The notes: generated by a model from the letters alone, not told the origin. DNA of 64,000 bases from Rhodanobacter sp. A1T4 (GCF_014207185.1 NZ_JACHCP010000001.1:599512-663511), one strand, 5' to 3'; shown: positions 52,291 through 61,215, counted from the first letter of the stretch. Program-made: numbers and translations.

Positions 52291-54012
52291 TCAGCCGAAC
52301 GTGAAGGCATATGCCTGCACACCCGGGTCAAGAAATTCGATCTCGAACAAGCGCTCGCCGCTGCCGTTGGTCTGACGTACCAGCTGATACAGGCGTTGGG
52401 CGTTCACGACACCATTGCCGTCGGCATCGGTATCCATGCCGTGGTCAGCGCCCGGCGCGTTGCCGTCGATGCGCACGCGGAAACGAACAGGCTTGACGTC
52501 AGCGGACGGACCGAGCACGAGATGCAGATCGCGCCCACGAAAGCGATAAACGATGCGGCCACCCGCTTTCTCCAGCTGTACGTTTTCTGCATGCACGGTC
52601 CAACGCCCGTCGAGCGACCACTGGTTGCTGCCAAGCGTGGTCGGTGCGCTGTAATCCCAGGCGTCGTCATGTGCGACCTTGCCACCAGCGAAGTTCAGCG
52701 CGCGGGCGTAGCCGACGTAAGTCTCCGGTGACACCGTCGCACTGTCCGACGCGGCGGCCTCGACACCTTGTTGACTCCCGCTGACATATCCACCGGGCAG
52801 ATTTTTCTGGCCGGCTTCGGTCAGCAGCTGGCGCAGCAGATCCTCGCTTTCGGCATAGCCACCTTCACCGAAGTGGTGGTGGCGAATCTGTCCCTGTGCA
52901 TCGACGAAGTAGTGCGCTGGCCAGTATTCGTTGTGGAAGCCCTGCCAGATCGCGTAGTTGTTATCCAGCGCGACTGGATAATCGACGCCCAGATCCTTCA
53001 CCGCCTTGGCGACGTTGGCCGGATCTTTCTCGAACGCGAACTCCGGCGAATGCACGCCGATCACCACCAGACCGTGATCCTTGTACTTGTCGGCCCAGCC
53101 GCGCACGTAAGGCAGGGAGCGAATGCAATTGATGCAGGAGTAGGTCCAGAAATCGACCAGTACTACCTTGCCGCGCAGCGACTCGGTCGTCAGCGGTGGG
53201 CTGTTGATCCATTGGCTGGCGCCTTCGAGAGAGGGCATCTGGCCTTCCACCGGCAAGGGTGCGCCGGCTTTCAGCACCGGCTCGGGCGCCGGCGCCGGGC
53301 GCACGGCGTTGATCAGCTTCTGTTCGATGCCGCCGGTACTGGCTAAGGACACGCGTGTCAGCAGGCCTGTATCGAGTCCTAGCGCGATCGCAGCAACACC
53401 GGCGAGCACCAGTACGCCGAGTACTCGGCGCACCCACTCACCGGCGCCCAGCGAGCGCTTCATCAGCGCAAACACCTTGCCGCCAATCAGCAGGGCCACG
53501 CCGAGCGACGTTGCCGCTCCGCCGGCGTAAGTGAGCAGCAGCAGGGTGGTCTGCACGCTCGCGCCATTCAGTGCGGCGCCGGTCAGCAGCAATCCTAGGA
53601 TCGGCCCGGCACACGGTGCCCACAACAGCCCTGTAGCTACACCAAGGCCGGCGGCCGACCAGATTGAATCGCCGTCACTGGACGATCCCTGCGACAGCTT
53701 GTTGCCCAGCGCCACAAAGGGGCGACTGATCCATTCGGCCAGATGCGTTGAAAGCAGCGTCAGGCCCAGGAACGCCAGCACCACCAGCGCGATGATGCGA
53801 CCGTATTGGTTGGCATGTACCGCCCAGCCACCGCCCAGCGCGGCCAGCGTCGCCACGGCAGCAAACGTGATCGCCATGCCCAGCAGCATCGGCAGGCCGT
53901 TGCGCATGAATGGCCGATCCGAGCGGGCGAATACGAAGGGCAGCACGGGCAGGATGCATGGGCTGAGGATGGTCAGCACACCGCCGAGGAAAGCAAGAAT
54001 CAAGACAATCAT
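52291..54012 (-). CDS. dipZ: DipZ-type thiol-disulfide transporter (CcdA plus thioredoxin domain)
   Basis: 573 aa. The N-terminal CcdA membrane domain (~1-215) has LSPCILPVLP (Cys19) and WAPCAGP (Cys134), the pair that passes electrons across the membrane. A periplasmic thioredoxin-like domain has YSCINCIRSL (Cys293/Cys296, CxxC), and the C-terminal ~140 residues form a beta-rich extension with YVGYARALNFAGG, as in DipZ. It conveys cytoplasmic thioredoxin reducing power to periplasmic partners such as MsrB. Divergent from the sigma-nrsF operon, with a SigF-type promoter motif 34 bp upstream. msrB lies 109 bp downstream. Confidence 0.93.
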   Translation of the reverse strand: MIVLILAFLGGVLTILSPCILPVLPFVFARSDRPFMRNGLPMLLGMAITFAAVATLAALGGGWAVHANQYGRIIALVVLAFLGLTLLSTHLAEWISRPFVALGNKLSQGSSSDGDSIWSAAGLGVATGLLWAPCAGPILGLLLTGAALNGASVQTTLLLLTYAGGAATSLGVALLIGGKVFALMKRSLGAGEWVRRVLGVLVLAGVAAIALGLDTGLLTRVSLASTGGIEQKLINAVRPAPAPEPVLKAGAPLPVEGQMPSLEGASQWINSPPLTTESLRGKVVLVDFWTYSCINCIRSLPYVRGWADKYKDHGLVVIGVHSPEFAFEKDPANVAKAVKDLGVDYPVALDNNYAIWQGFHNEYWPAHYFVDAQGQIRHHHFGEGGYAESEDLLRQLLTEAGQKNLPGGYVSGSQQGVEAAASDSATVSPETYVGYARALNFAGGKVAHDDAWDYSAPTTLGSNQWSLDGRWTVHAENVQLEKAGGRIVYRFRGRDLHLVLGPSADVKPVRFRVRIDGNAPGADHGMDTDADGNGVVNAQRLYQLVRQTNGSGERLFEIEFLDPGVQAYAFTFG

Positions 54013-54045
54013 GGAGGCTTCGTAGGTGAGGGGTTCGACAGGTTA

Positions 54046-54071
54046 TTCGCTGCCGTACGGGCAGGGGTTAC
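54046..54071 (-). promoter_or_regulatory. candidate SigF-type promoter of dipZ
   Basis: Minus strand: GTAACC (54071-54066), 16 nt, CGAA (54049-54046). The -10-like end is 34 bp before the dipZ start. Identical in elements and spacing to the promoter of the divergent sigma gene. The motif resembles the SigF -35/-10 pair reported for Caulobacter (from memory). Confidence 0.8.
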
Positions 54072-54137
54072 GCGTGAGAAATGCAGCCGATCCATGCACT
54101 GCTGCGCAGGTGCATCTGCGTAATGAACATTTACGAC

Positions 54138-54163
54138 GTAACCCTGATCGCGGATGCGGCGAA
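54138..54163 (+). promoter_or_regulatory. candidate SigF-type autoregulatory promoter of the sigma gene
   Basis: GTAACC (54138-54143), exactly 16 nt, CGAA (54160-54163), 34 bp before the sigma ATG at 54198; AAGGAG lies 6 nt before that ATG. The same motif faces dipZ on the other strand, so the sigma factor probably reads both. Confidence 0.8.
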
Positions 54164-54197
54164 AGCCCAATTGAGAGTTGCGAATTAAGGAGCGGCC

Positions 54198-54863
54198 ATG
54201 CCGCACAGCTTGACCGCCAATGGCTTCATGGGTGTAGATAGTGGCCTTTCCCTCTGGGCGAGTGCCACTCGAACCGTGCAAGCTGAAGCTGTCTCCCCTA
54301 GCGCCAGTGAATCGCCCGACCAGCGTCGGGCGCGCTTGATGGCGGCTGCGCAATCGGGTGACCGGCGTGCGTATGAGCGGGTGCTGGCCGATTCGATACT
54401 GTTGATTCGCGTCGCGGCACGGCGGCAAGGCGTAGCGGTGGACCGTCTGGACGATGTGGTGCAGGAAACGTTGATCACCGTGAATCGTGTACGGCATACC
54501 TACGATCCTTCGCGTTCGTACGATGCGTGGCTTACTGCGATCGCCAATCGTCGTGCCATTGACGCGCTGCGCAGCCGCGGTCGTCGTGACAGCCGAGAGA
54601 TCCACGATGACATCGCCTTCGATAATCATGCGGATATCGACGATGCCAGCGCTGTGACCGAACAGTTGCAGCGTGCTCAGCGCCTGCGTGAGGCGATTGC
54701 CGAACTGCCACCGGGTCAGCGCGAGGCCGTGGAGCAAATGGGCCTGCACGAACGGTCGCTAAGCGAGGCGGCCGAGCTGACCGGCCGCAATACCGGCGCA
54801 TTGAAAGTGAATCTGCATCGCGCGTTGAAAGCATTGCGCGAACGCTTCAATGGAGAGCCGTGA
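54198..54863 (+). CDS. ECF sigma-70 factor (SigF-like, paired with NrsF)
   Basis: 221 aa. An N-terminal ~45-residue extension leads to sigma region 2 (DSILLIRVAARRQGVAVDRLDDVVQETLI..., then YDPSRSYDAWLTAIANRRAIDALR) and region 4 (LPPGQREAVEQMGLHERSLSEAAEL). The start is supported by AAGGAG upstream. The next gene encodes an NrsF/DUF1109 anti-sigma factor overlapping by 4 bp, typical of the SigF/ECF16-like group. In Caulobacter that pair responds to oxidants and heavy metals and controls sulfoxide-repair genes, matching the divergent dipZ-msrB here. Confidence 0.93.
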   Translation: MPHSLTANGFMGVDSGLSLWASATRTVQAEAVSPSASESPDQRRARLMAAAQSGDRRAYERVLADSILLIRVAARRQGVAVDRLDDVVQETLITVNRVRHTYDPSRSYDAWLTAIANRRAIDALRSRGRRDSREIHDDIAFDNHADIDDASAVTEQLQRAQRLREAIAELPPGQREAVEQMGLHERSLSEAAELTGRNTGALKVNLHRALKALRERFNGEP

Positions 54864-55534
54864 TTGCCATGTCCGATCCACGATCCTACGAAGCCTTGAT
54901 CGATCGTCTCGGTGCCGAATTGGTGCCAGTACGACGTTTGCGGCCGCCGTCTTTGCGCACGCTGGGCTGGCTGCTGGTGGTGGCAGCTATCGCGGTCGTG
55001 CTGTTGATGCACTACGGCACGGGCGGCATGCTGAAACGTTTCGCCGGCACGCCGGATCTGGCTTGGGCTGGCATGGGTGCGGTCATCACAGCCATCAGCG
55101 CGGCGTGGGCTGCCTTTGCGCTAAGCGTGCCCGGTCGCCGCGCGGCTTGGGCATGGCTGCCGCTGCCGGGCGCGTTGCTGTGGATCGGGGCCAGCGGTCT
55201 GGGTTGCTTGCGCCAAACCGTTAGTCACGTGCTTGCGCCGGGGACGCAAATATCCACCATGCATCAATCGGCAGACTGCCTGGTCTTTATCGTCGGGTTT
55301 TCCGTACCGCTGTCCGCACTGATGGTTTTTCTGCTGCGCCGTGCATATCCACTTCGGCCCGTGCTTACGGCTGTGCTGGTGGGTTTGGCCAGCGCAGCGG
55401 CGTCGGCAAGCCTGTTGGAAATTTGTCACTCATACGATGCAGCAGCGACAGATTTGCTGACGCATGCAGCTGCCGTGGTGCTGGTCGTCGCGGTCAATGC
55501 GGCGATGGGCGGCCGGCTGTTGTCGAAGGCCTAG
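54860..55534 (+). CDS. NrsF (DUF1109) family anti-sigma-F factor
   Basis: 224 aa membrane protein with about six hydrophobic segments (starting near residues 36, 71, 98, 142, 165 and 195). The cytoplasmic N-terminus presumably holds the sigma factor. Cysteines at 116 (GLGCLRQT), 140 (QSADCLVF) and 189 (LEICHSY) are present; in Caulobacter NrsF two conserved periplasmic cysteines are needed for sensing (family knowledge). GTG start at 54860 with GGAG upstream; an ATG at 54869 is an alternative. Overlaps the sigma gene by 4 bp. Presumed to release the sigma factor upon oxidant or metal stress. Confidence 0.91.
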   Translation: MIAMSDPRSYEALIDRLGAELVPVRRLRPPSLRTLGWLLVVAAIAVVLLMHYGTGGMLKRFAGTPDLAWAGMGAVITAISAAWAAFALSVPGRRAAWAWLPLPGALLWIGASGLGCLRQTVSHVLAPGTQISTMHQSADCLVFIVGFSVPLSALMVFLLRRAYPLRPVLTAVLVGLASAAASASLLEICHSYDAAATDLLTHAAAVVLVVAVNAAMGGRLLSKA

Positions 55535-55609
55535 CCGTTTCTTCGCTGCCAACGCATTGCTGGATGACACGATGCGCTTGAGCCGATGAAACAGGTTGAT
55601 GTAGACCAG

Positions 55610-56092
55610 TCAGTCGCGAAAGTTGTCGAACTGCAGCGGTAGTTCGACCTCGGCCTTGCGCAGCACGGCCATCGCGCTCTGCAGATCGTCGCGCTTCTTG
55701 CCACTGACGCGCAGTTTGTCGCCGTTGATCTGCGCTTCGACCTTGAGCTTGGCTTCCTTCATCGAGGCGATCAGTTTTTTCGCGATCGGCTGCTCAATCC
55801 CTTGTTTGACGGTGATTTTCTGCCTTGAGCCAGCCAGGTTGGTTTCCGGGTCGGCGACATCCAATGCGCGAACGTCGATTTTTCGTGCGACCAGACGGCC
55901 GCGCAGGATGTCCATCATCTGATTCAGCTGGAATTCGCTGGCTCCGCTCTGCGTGATCACGAAATCATCCAGCTCAAATTTTGCATCCGAGCCCTTGAAG
56001 TCGAAGCGGGTCGTCAGCTCGCGGTTGGCCTGGTCGACCGCATTCGTCAGTTCGTGTTTGTCGACTTCGGAAATCACGTCGAAGGAAGGCAT
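55610..56092 (-). CDS. YajQ family cyclic-di-GMP/nucleotide-binding protein
   Basis: 160 aa protein, the usual YajQ (DUF520) size. MPSFDVISEVDKHELTNAVD is the characteristic start; TTRFDFKGSDAKFEL and the C-terminal KLRVSGKKRDDLQSAMAVLRK are conserved. In Xanthomonas a YajQ homologue (XC_3703) binds cyclic di-GMP and affects virulence gene expression with a LysR-type partner; such a role here is only by homology. ATG 56092 was chosen over longer in-frame starts up to 56170. Convergent with nrsF. Confidence 0.93.
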   Translation of the reverse strand: MPSFDVISEVDKHELTNAVDQANRELTTRFDFKGSDAKFELDDFVITQSGASEFQLNQMMDILRGRLVARKIDVRALDVADPETNLAGSRQKITVKQGIEQPIAKKLIASMKEAKLKVEAQINGDKLRVSGKKRDDLQSAMAVLRKAEVELPLQFDNFRD

Positions 56093-56208
56093 GGCGGTAG
56101 CTCTTGTTAATCGGTGAGGCAGTGTAAGCGATGCCGACATCCGTCGCTGGTGGATAATGCTGAATTGCAACGTGCGGAAGCTCGGCCAACCATGAAAGTT
56201 CCGGTGTT

Positions 56209-57402
56209 ATGAAAACCGATGCCATAAAGACCGACGTGCTGATCATCGGTGCCGGTGCGGCTGGTCTGATGTGCGCCGTGGCAGCAGGCCAGCGTGGGCG
56301 CAAGGTGCTTTTGCTCGATCACGCCAACAGGGTGGGCAAGAAGATCCTGATGTCCGGCGGTGGTCGCTGCAATTTCACCAATCTGGGGGTCACGCCGGGC
56401 CAGTTCCTTTCGGCCAACCCGCATTTCGCCAAGTCGGCGTTGGCACGCTACACGCCGGCCGATTTCATCGCCCTGGTCGAGAAGCACCGCATCGCCTATC
56501 ACGAGAAAGAACTGGGCCAGCTTTTTTGTGACGACTCCTCCAAGCAGATCGTCCGCATGCTGCTGGATGAATGCGAGGCGGTTGGTGTGACCATCGAAAC
56601 CAGTTGCGCCGTAAACCGCGTGCGCAAGACGGATGGTGGTTTCACCGTGACGACCGCGCGCGGTGAGGTGTATGCCGAATCGCTGGTGATCGCCAGCGGC
56701 GGGTTGTCGATTCCCAGCATGGGGGCCAGCGGCTTCGGCTACGAACTGGCAAGACAGTTTGGTCATGAGGTATTGCCCACGCGGGCGGGGCTGGTGCCGC
56801 TGACGCTGAGCGGCAAGCATCAGGAGCATTATCAGGATCTCGCCGGCGTCGCGTTGCCTGCGGTGGAAACGAAGGTCGGCAAGCAGGTATTTCGCGCGGG
56901 TCTGCTGTTTACCCATCGCGGCATCAGCGGCCCGTCGATCCTGCAGATTTCCTCGTACTGGCAGCCTGGCGATGACCTGCGCACCAATCTGCTGCCGGAT
57001 ACCGCGGTTGGTCCGTGGCTGATCGAGCAGCGCACGGCACGACCACTGGCCGAACTGAAAACCGTGTTGAGCGACGTACTACCCAAGCGACTGGCACAGC
57101 GCCTATGCGAACAGTGGTTCGACAGTCGGCCGATGCGCCAGTACCGGGAAACCGAGTTGAGCCGGATCGGCGAGCAGCTCAATGCCTGGCCGATCACGGC
57201 CAGCGGTACCGAGGGCTACCGTACGGCCGAAGTCACGCTGGGTGGTGTGGATACCAGGGGCCTGTCCTCCAGCACCATGCAGTCGAAGCATGTGACGGGG
57301 CTGTATTTCATCGGCGAAGTGGTGGATGTCACCGGCTGGCTGGGTGGCTACAACTTCCAGTGGGCGTGGGCCTCGGGGCAGGCGGCGGGCGAGGTGGCTT
57401 GA
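56209..57402 (+). CDS. HI0933-family NAD(P)/FAD-dependent oxidoreductase (YhiN-like)
   Basis: 397 aa flavoprotein. Rossmann start TDVLIIGAGAAGLMCAVAAG, then GKKILMSGGGRCNFTN, which defines the HI0933/YhiN family. GGLSIPSMGASGFGYELA and the C-terminal FIGEVVDVTGWLGGYNFQWAW are also typical. FAD-bound, cytoplasmic. Substrate unknown for the family. Separated from the next dehydrogenase by 67 bp. Confidence 0.93.
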   Translation: MKTDAIKTDVLIIGAGAAGLMCAVAAGQRGRKVLLLDHANRVGKKILMSGGGRCNFTNLGVTPGQFLSANPHFAKSALARYTPADFIALVEKHRIAYHEKELGQLFCDDSSKQIVRMLLDECEAVGVTIETSCAVNRVRKTDGGFTVTTARGEVYAESLVIASGGLSIPSMGASGFGYELARQFGHEVLPTRAGLVPLTLSGKHQEHYQDLAGVALPAVETKVGKQVFRAGLLFTHRGISGPSILQISSYWQPGDDLRTNLLPDTAVGPWLIEQRTARPLAELKTVLSDVLPKRLAQRLCEQWFDSRPMRQYRETELSRIGEQLNAWPITASGTEGYRTAEVTLGGVDTRGLSSSTMQSKHVTGLYFIGEVVDVTGWLGGYNFQWAWASGQAAGEVA

Positions 57403-57469
57403 GCGTTTCGCGCGATCTGAACACGGCGCATGGTTCACTTGGCGGCTGACAAACGATGAGGATGCGTGC

Positions 57470-58354
57470 ATGAAGGTTGGATTTATCGGTCTCGGTGCGA
57501 TGGGCAGTGCGATGGCCAGCAATCTGCTGGCGGCTGGTCACACGGTGACGGTGTGGAATCGTTCTGAAGCCGCCGCCGCGCCGTTGGTGTCGCTGGGTGC
57601 CAAGCTCGCACGCACCGCGGATCGCGCCGCACAGGGTGACGCGCTGTGCAGCATGCTGGCCAACGATCAGGCCGTGCGCGAGGTGATCCTCGATAGCGGC
57701 CTGCTCGATGCGATGGACCCTGGCACTGTGCATGTGAACCACGCCACGATTTCAGTGGCCTTGGCCAAAGAGCTCGCCGAGGAGCACGCCAAGCGTGGAC
57801 TGGAGTACGTTTCCGCCCCGGTGTTTGGGCGCCCGGACGCCGCAGCGGCTGCGAAGCTCAACATACTGGTCGCCGGCAAGCTGGCCGTAGTAGAACGCGT
57901 GCGGCCCCTGTTGGAAGCGATGGCGGTGAAGCTATGGCCGATGGGCGAGCAGGCCGAACGCGCTAGCGTGGCGAAGATCGCCGGTAACTTCATGCTGGCG
58001 GCGGCGATCGAAAGCATGGCCGAGGCGACCGCGCTGACCCGTGCCTACGGTGTCAGCGCCGCTGACTTCCTCGATGTAATGACCAGCACGTTGTTTGCAT
58101 CGCCGGCGTACCAGGGCTACGGCAAGCTGATCGCCGAAGAGCGTTTCCAACCCGCCGGCCTCACCCTGCCGCTGGGTCTGAAGGATGTCGAGCTGGCCCT
58201 GACCGCCGGTGGCACGGCACGCGTGCCGCTGCCGTTTGCCGGCGTACTGCGCGATAGCCTGCTCGAAGCGCTGGCTGGCGGTGATGCCGAGCTGGACTGG
58301 GCGGCCTTGGCACAGGTGGCTGCTCGGCGAGCGCATCTGGACGAACGCAAGTAA
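57470..58354 (+). CDS. NAD(P)-dependent beta-hydroxyacid dehydrogenase family protein
   Basis: 294 aa. Rossmann motif GLGAMGSAMA (G7-x-G9-x-x-G12); NHATISVALAKELAEEHAKRG lies in the substrate-binding strand; catalytic Lys169 in VAKIAGNFML. The overall form is that of 3-hydroxyisobutyrate dehydrogenase / glyoxylate reductase relatives. Start ATG 57470 with GAGGA about 10 nt upstream. Specific substrate not assignable. Convergent with the PhzF gene. Confidence 0.92.
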   Translation: MKVGFIGLGAMGSAMASNLLAAGHTVTVWNRSEAAAAPLVSLGAKLARTADRAAQGDALCSMLANDQAVREVILDSGLLDAMDPGTVHVNHATISVALAKELAEEHAKRGLEYVSAPVFGRPDAAAAAKLNILVAGKLAVVERVRPLLEAMAVKLWPMGEQAERASVAKIAGNFMLAAAIESMAEATALTRAYGVSAADFLDVMTSTLFASPAYQGYGKLIAEERFQPAGLTLPLGLKDVELALTAGGTARVPLPFAGVLRDSLLEALAGGDAELDWAALAQVAARRAHLDERK

Positions 58355-58407
58355 GGGTTGCGCGAGTCGACGCTCGCTCGAGTTTGATGCCGGCGCCGAT
58401 TCAACCG

Positions 58408-59292
58408 TCAATCCTGCAGCGTCCAGTCCAGACTGCCATTGATCACCGTGTGGGTGCGGCCACCGATCCACACCGAACCGCCGTCGATCAGTGCTACGAG
58501 CCGGGCATCGTGGCCGATTTCACGTCCCTGGCTGACCTGATAGCCACGGGCCAGCTCGCCGTTCGGCTCGGTCTGCGCAATGTATGCGGCGATGGAACCG
58601 TTCGCCGCGCCTGAGGCGGGATCCTCCACGATGCCGGCGCCGGCGGGCAACGCACGGACCACCAGCTGATAGTTGGCGTTCGTGCTGCGGGCAAATGCGC
58701 ACAGACCCATGCTGTCGCTGGCCCTGGCCAATGCACCGATCGCGGCATGATCGGGCTTCCATGCACGCAGGCTGGCCTCATCCGACACCTCGGCCAGCCA
58801 CCAACGCCGACCACCGTCGACCAGCGCAGGCGGCAATCGGCCCGAACCCACGCCCACCAGCGCAGCTGGTAGCAGCGGGTGCGCATCATGTCCGCTATTC
58901 ACTATGTGCTGAGCGGGCGACAGCAGCGACAGCTCGCGCTTTGGGCCGCTGCCATGCACGCGGATCGGCAGCGTTCCGGCACCGCATTCCTGCCACAGCA
59001 GGCCATCGCGTGGCTCGACCAGATCGCACTCGAGCGCGGCGTGTGCACTGCCAATGCTGGGATGGCCGGCAAACGGGATTTCCTTGTGCGGCGTGAACAT
59101 GCGCACGCGGTAGCTCGCCTTGGGGTCCTGCGGTGGAAGCAGGAAGGTCGTTTCGACAAGGTTCGTCCAGCGGGCGAAGCGCTGCATGTCCTCGGCGCTC
59201 CAGTCTTGTGCGTTGACCACCACGCCCAGATGATTGCCGCCGCCGAGGCTGGCGGTGAAGACGTCGAGATGCATGTAACGAAAAGAAGTCAT
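58408..59292 (-). CDS. PhzF family isomerase-like protein
   Basis: 294 aa protein of the diaminopimelate-epimerase fold. Blocks include MHLDVFTASLGGGNHLGVVV, NLVETTFLLPP with the catalytic Glu47, FTPHKEIPFAGHPSIGSAHA and DPASGAANGSIAAYI. Founding members isomerise a phenazine precursor, but no phenazine genes occur here, so a different isomerase role is likely. Stands alone. Confidence 0.92.
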   Translation of the reverse strand: MTSFRYMHLDVFTASLGGGNHLGVVVNAQDWSAEDMQRFARWTNLVETTFLLPPQDPKASYRVRMFTPHKEIPFAGHPSIGSAHAALECDLVEPRDGLLWQECGAGTLPIRVHGSGPKRELSLLSPAQHIVNSGHDAHPLLPAALVGVGSGRLPPALVDGGRRWWLAEVSDEASLRAWKPDHAAIGALARASDSMGLCAFARSTNANYQLVVRALPAGAGIVEDPASGAANGSIAAYIAQTEPNGELARGYQVSQGREIGHDARLVALIDGGSVWIGGRTHTVINGSLDWTLQD

Positions 59293-59490
59293 GATGTCCC
59301 TCCTTGGGGGCTAGCGCTGCAGTAGACACCGGATCGTGGTCGCGTCGCGATGTTTCTGATGGCGGTGAGTTTGCCCGCAGTCAGCTTGGTCATGCCGCCT
59401 CGCGCACTTCCGATTTTTGCCAGCGAAGTCGACAAGACCATGCACTAGCGCGAAGATGTCACGCTTTGCTTATCTCTCGCGGAATCGTTT

Positions 59491-60096
59491 ATGCCGGTTA
59501 CCTTCATCATCATCGCCATCACCGGCATCGTGTCGTTCATGGCCTTCAAGAACAGCCGGCTGATGAACGACCTCATCCTGTGGCCGCCAGCGATCACCCG
59601 TCAGCACGAGTACCACCGTCTGGTGACTTACGGCGTGGTGCATGCGGATTTCGGCCACCTGTTTTTCAACATGCTGACGCTGTATTTCTTCGGTCAGGTC
59701 ATGGAAGGGTTTTTCACCGGACGTCTTGGCGGTTTCGGGTTTGCGCTGTTCTATATCGGTGGTCTGGTGGTCTCGATTCTGCCGACGTATCTGAAGAATC
59801 GCACCAATCCCAACTACCGCAGCCTTGGGGCATCCGGCGCTGTTTCAGCTGTGCTGTTCTCATTCGTTTTGTTGGCGCCATGGCAAAAGATCATTGTGCT
59901 GGTGATACCCATGCCGGCGATTCTCTATGCCGTGCTGTATACGGGCTACTCGATCTTCATGGATCGACGCGGGCAGGGCAACGTCAATCACAGCGCTCAC
60001 CTTTGGGGTGCGGCCTACGGCGTCATCTTCACGCTGCTTATGGATCAACGTGTGCTTCCTTACTTCCTCAATCAGTTGTCGCATCCTTCGTTTTGA
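59491..60096 (+). CDS. rhomboid intramembrane serine protease
   Basis: 201 aa with about six hydrophobic segments. HADFGHLFFNMLTLYFFG is the conserved helix-2 block, catalytic Ser115 in SLGASGAVSA, and catalytic His170 in NHSAHLWGAAYG. Cleaves single-pass substrates inside the bilayer; partners unknown. Preceded by ~198 bp with no recognisable feature besides its presumed promoter. Confidence 0.92.
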   Translation: MPVTFIIIAITGIVSFMAFKNSRLMNDLILWPPAITRQHEYHRLVTYGVVHADFGHLFFNMLTLYFFGQVMEGFFTGRLGGFGFALFYIGGLVVSILPTYLKNRTNPNYRSLGASGAVSAVLFSFVLLAPWQKIIVLVIPMPAILYAVLYTGYSIFMDRRGQGNVNHSAHLWGAAYGVIFTLLMDQRVLPYFLNQLSHPSF

Positions 60097-60242
60097 TGAC
60101 TGATGCGCCGGATTTGTCGCGAAGGTTTCAGGCGATTTCGTAAGGTCAGCCGTTAATATCCGAGCGATTCAAGGCGTGCATACTGGCTCATGTTTCATTG
60201 ATCGCCGTTTAATTTTATTGGTCACCGCAGGAGAACGAACGC

Positions 60243-61079
60243 ATGGCTACGAAAGGCAAGTCGGCAACGAAAAAGTCCGCGGCAAAAAAGGCGTCCGCAA
60301 AAAAAACAGCTGTAAAAAGGGCAGTCGTAAAACGCACCGCGAAGAAGGTTGCCACCCCGCGTAAAGCAGCGGCTGCCAAGAAGGCGCCCGTAAAAAAGGT
60401 AGCCACTAAAAAGGCAGCAGTGAAAAAGACAGCGACAAAAAAGCCGGCTGCAAAAAAAGTCACCCTTAAAAAGTCGGTAGTAAAAAAAGCTGTCGCGAAA
60501 AAGAAGCCGGTGGCCAAAAAGGTTGCCGTGAAGAAGCCGACAGTGAAGAAATCGGCCGCGAAGAAGCTTGTCGGAAAGAAGTCAGTCACGAAAAAGATCG
60601 CGGCCACCAAGCCGGCAGCCAAAAAGGTTATTGCCAAGAAAGCAGCGCCGAAGAAGTCCGTTGCCAAGCCGGTGACGAAATCTGCGGTGGCGAAACCTGC
60701 CGTGAAAAAGCCGGTAGCCAAGGTCGCTGCGACGAAAAAGCCGGCGGCGAAACCCGCGGCACCCAAGCCAGCCGTCAAGAAGGTTGCATCGTTTCCCAAG
60801 ACCAAGGCGACCCCGCTCAAGTTGCCGACGCTGCCGGAGCCGGAAATCCATCACATCAGTCCGGCCGAAGCAGTGGAGCATATCCAGGCACTGCTGGAGG
60901 CCAAGCTGGAGCGCGTGCGTCAGGGGCCGAGCTGGCCTGGCGCGGTGACTGTGCAGCCCGCGACGAATACGCCCGATCCCCATGCGCCCACGCCTGGTGC
61001 CGGCGGCCTGTCCAGCGAAGCGGCGTTTGGCCATGCGCTGGCACATGAGCGAGGCGACCAGTCCAAGCGCAAGGGCTGA
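60243..61079 (+). CDS. histone H1-like Lys/Ala-repeat DNA-binding protein
   Basis: 278 aa. Residues ~1-185 are almost pure K, A, V, P, T in KKxA/AKK-type repeats, reminiscent of histone H1 tails and AlgP. The C-terminal ~90 residues are different: EPEIHHISPAEAVEHIQALLEAKLERVRQG, a helix-rich segment that may oligomerise. Likely nucleoid-associated. GGAG lies 10 nt before the ATG, and the DNA is internally repetitive. A strong terminator-like hairpin follows. Confidence 0.85.
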   Translation: MATKGKSATKKSAAKKASAKKTAVKRAVVKRTAKKVATPRKAAAAKKAPVKKVATKKAAVKKTATKKPAAKKVTLKKSVVKKAVAKKKPVAKKVAVKKPTVKKSAAKKLVGKKSVTKKIAATKPAAKKVIAKKAAPKKSVAKPVTKSAVAKPAVKKPVAKVAATKKPAAKPAAPKPAVKKVASFPKTKATPLKLPTLPEPEIHHISPAEAVEHIQALLEAKLERVRQGPSWPGAVTVQPATNTPDPHAPTPGAGGLSSEAAFGHALAHERGDQSKRKG

Positions 61080-61106
61080 TGCGTGCGCATTGACGGTCCT
61101 GCGTAT

Positions 61107-61144
61107 ATGGCTGGTGGGTAAATGCCCATCAGCCATGTGTTTGT
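61107..61144 (+). terminator. terminator-like hairpin after the histone-like gene
   Basis: ATGGCTGGTGGG-TAAATG-CCCATCAGCCAT (12-bp stem with one G-T pair) followed by GTGTTTGT, 28 bp after the stop. No long T-run but a stable stem. Confidence 0.72.
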
Positions 61145-61215
61145 ACCTCAGGAGGCGTTCAAGCGCATAGGACTAGCGTTCAGGTCATGACTCCCGTTGG
61201 AGTCGGAGACAAACC

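Noticed and set aside
60215..60820. 201-codon Phe/Ala-rich minus-strand frame opposite the histone-like gene
   Set aside because: Mirror of the AAG/GCG-rich repeat (Lys/Ala read backwards gives Phe/Leu/Ala); it only looks like a membrane protein.
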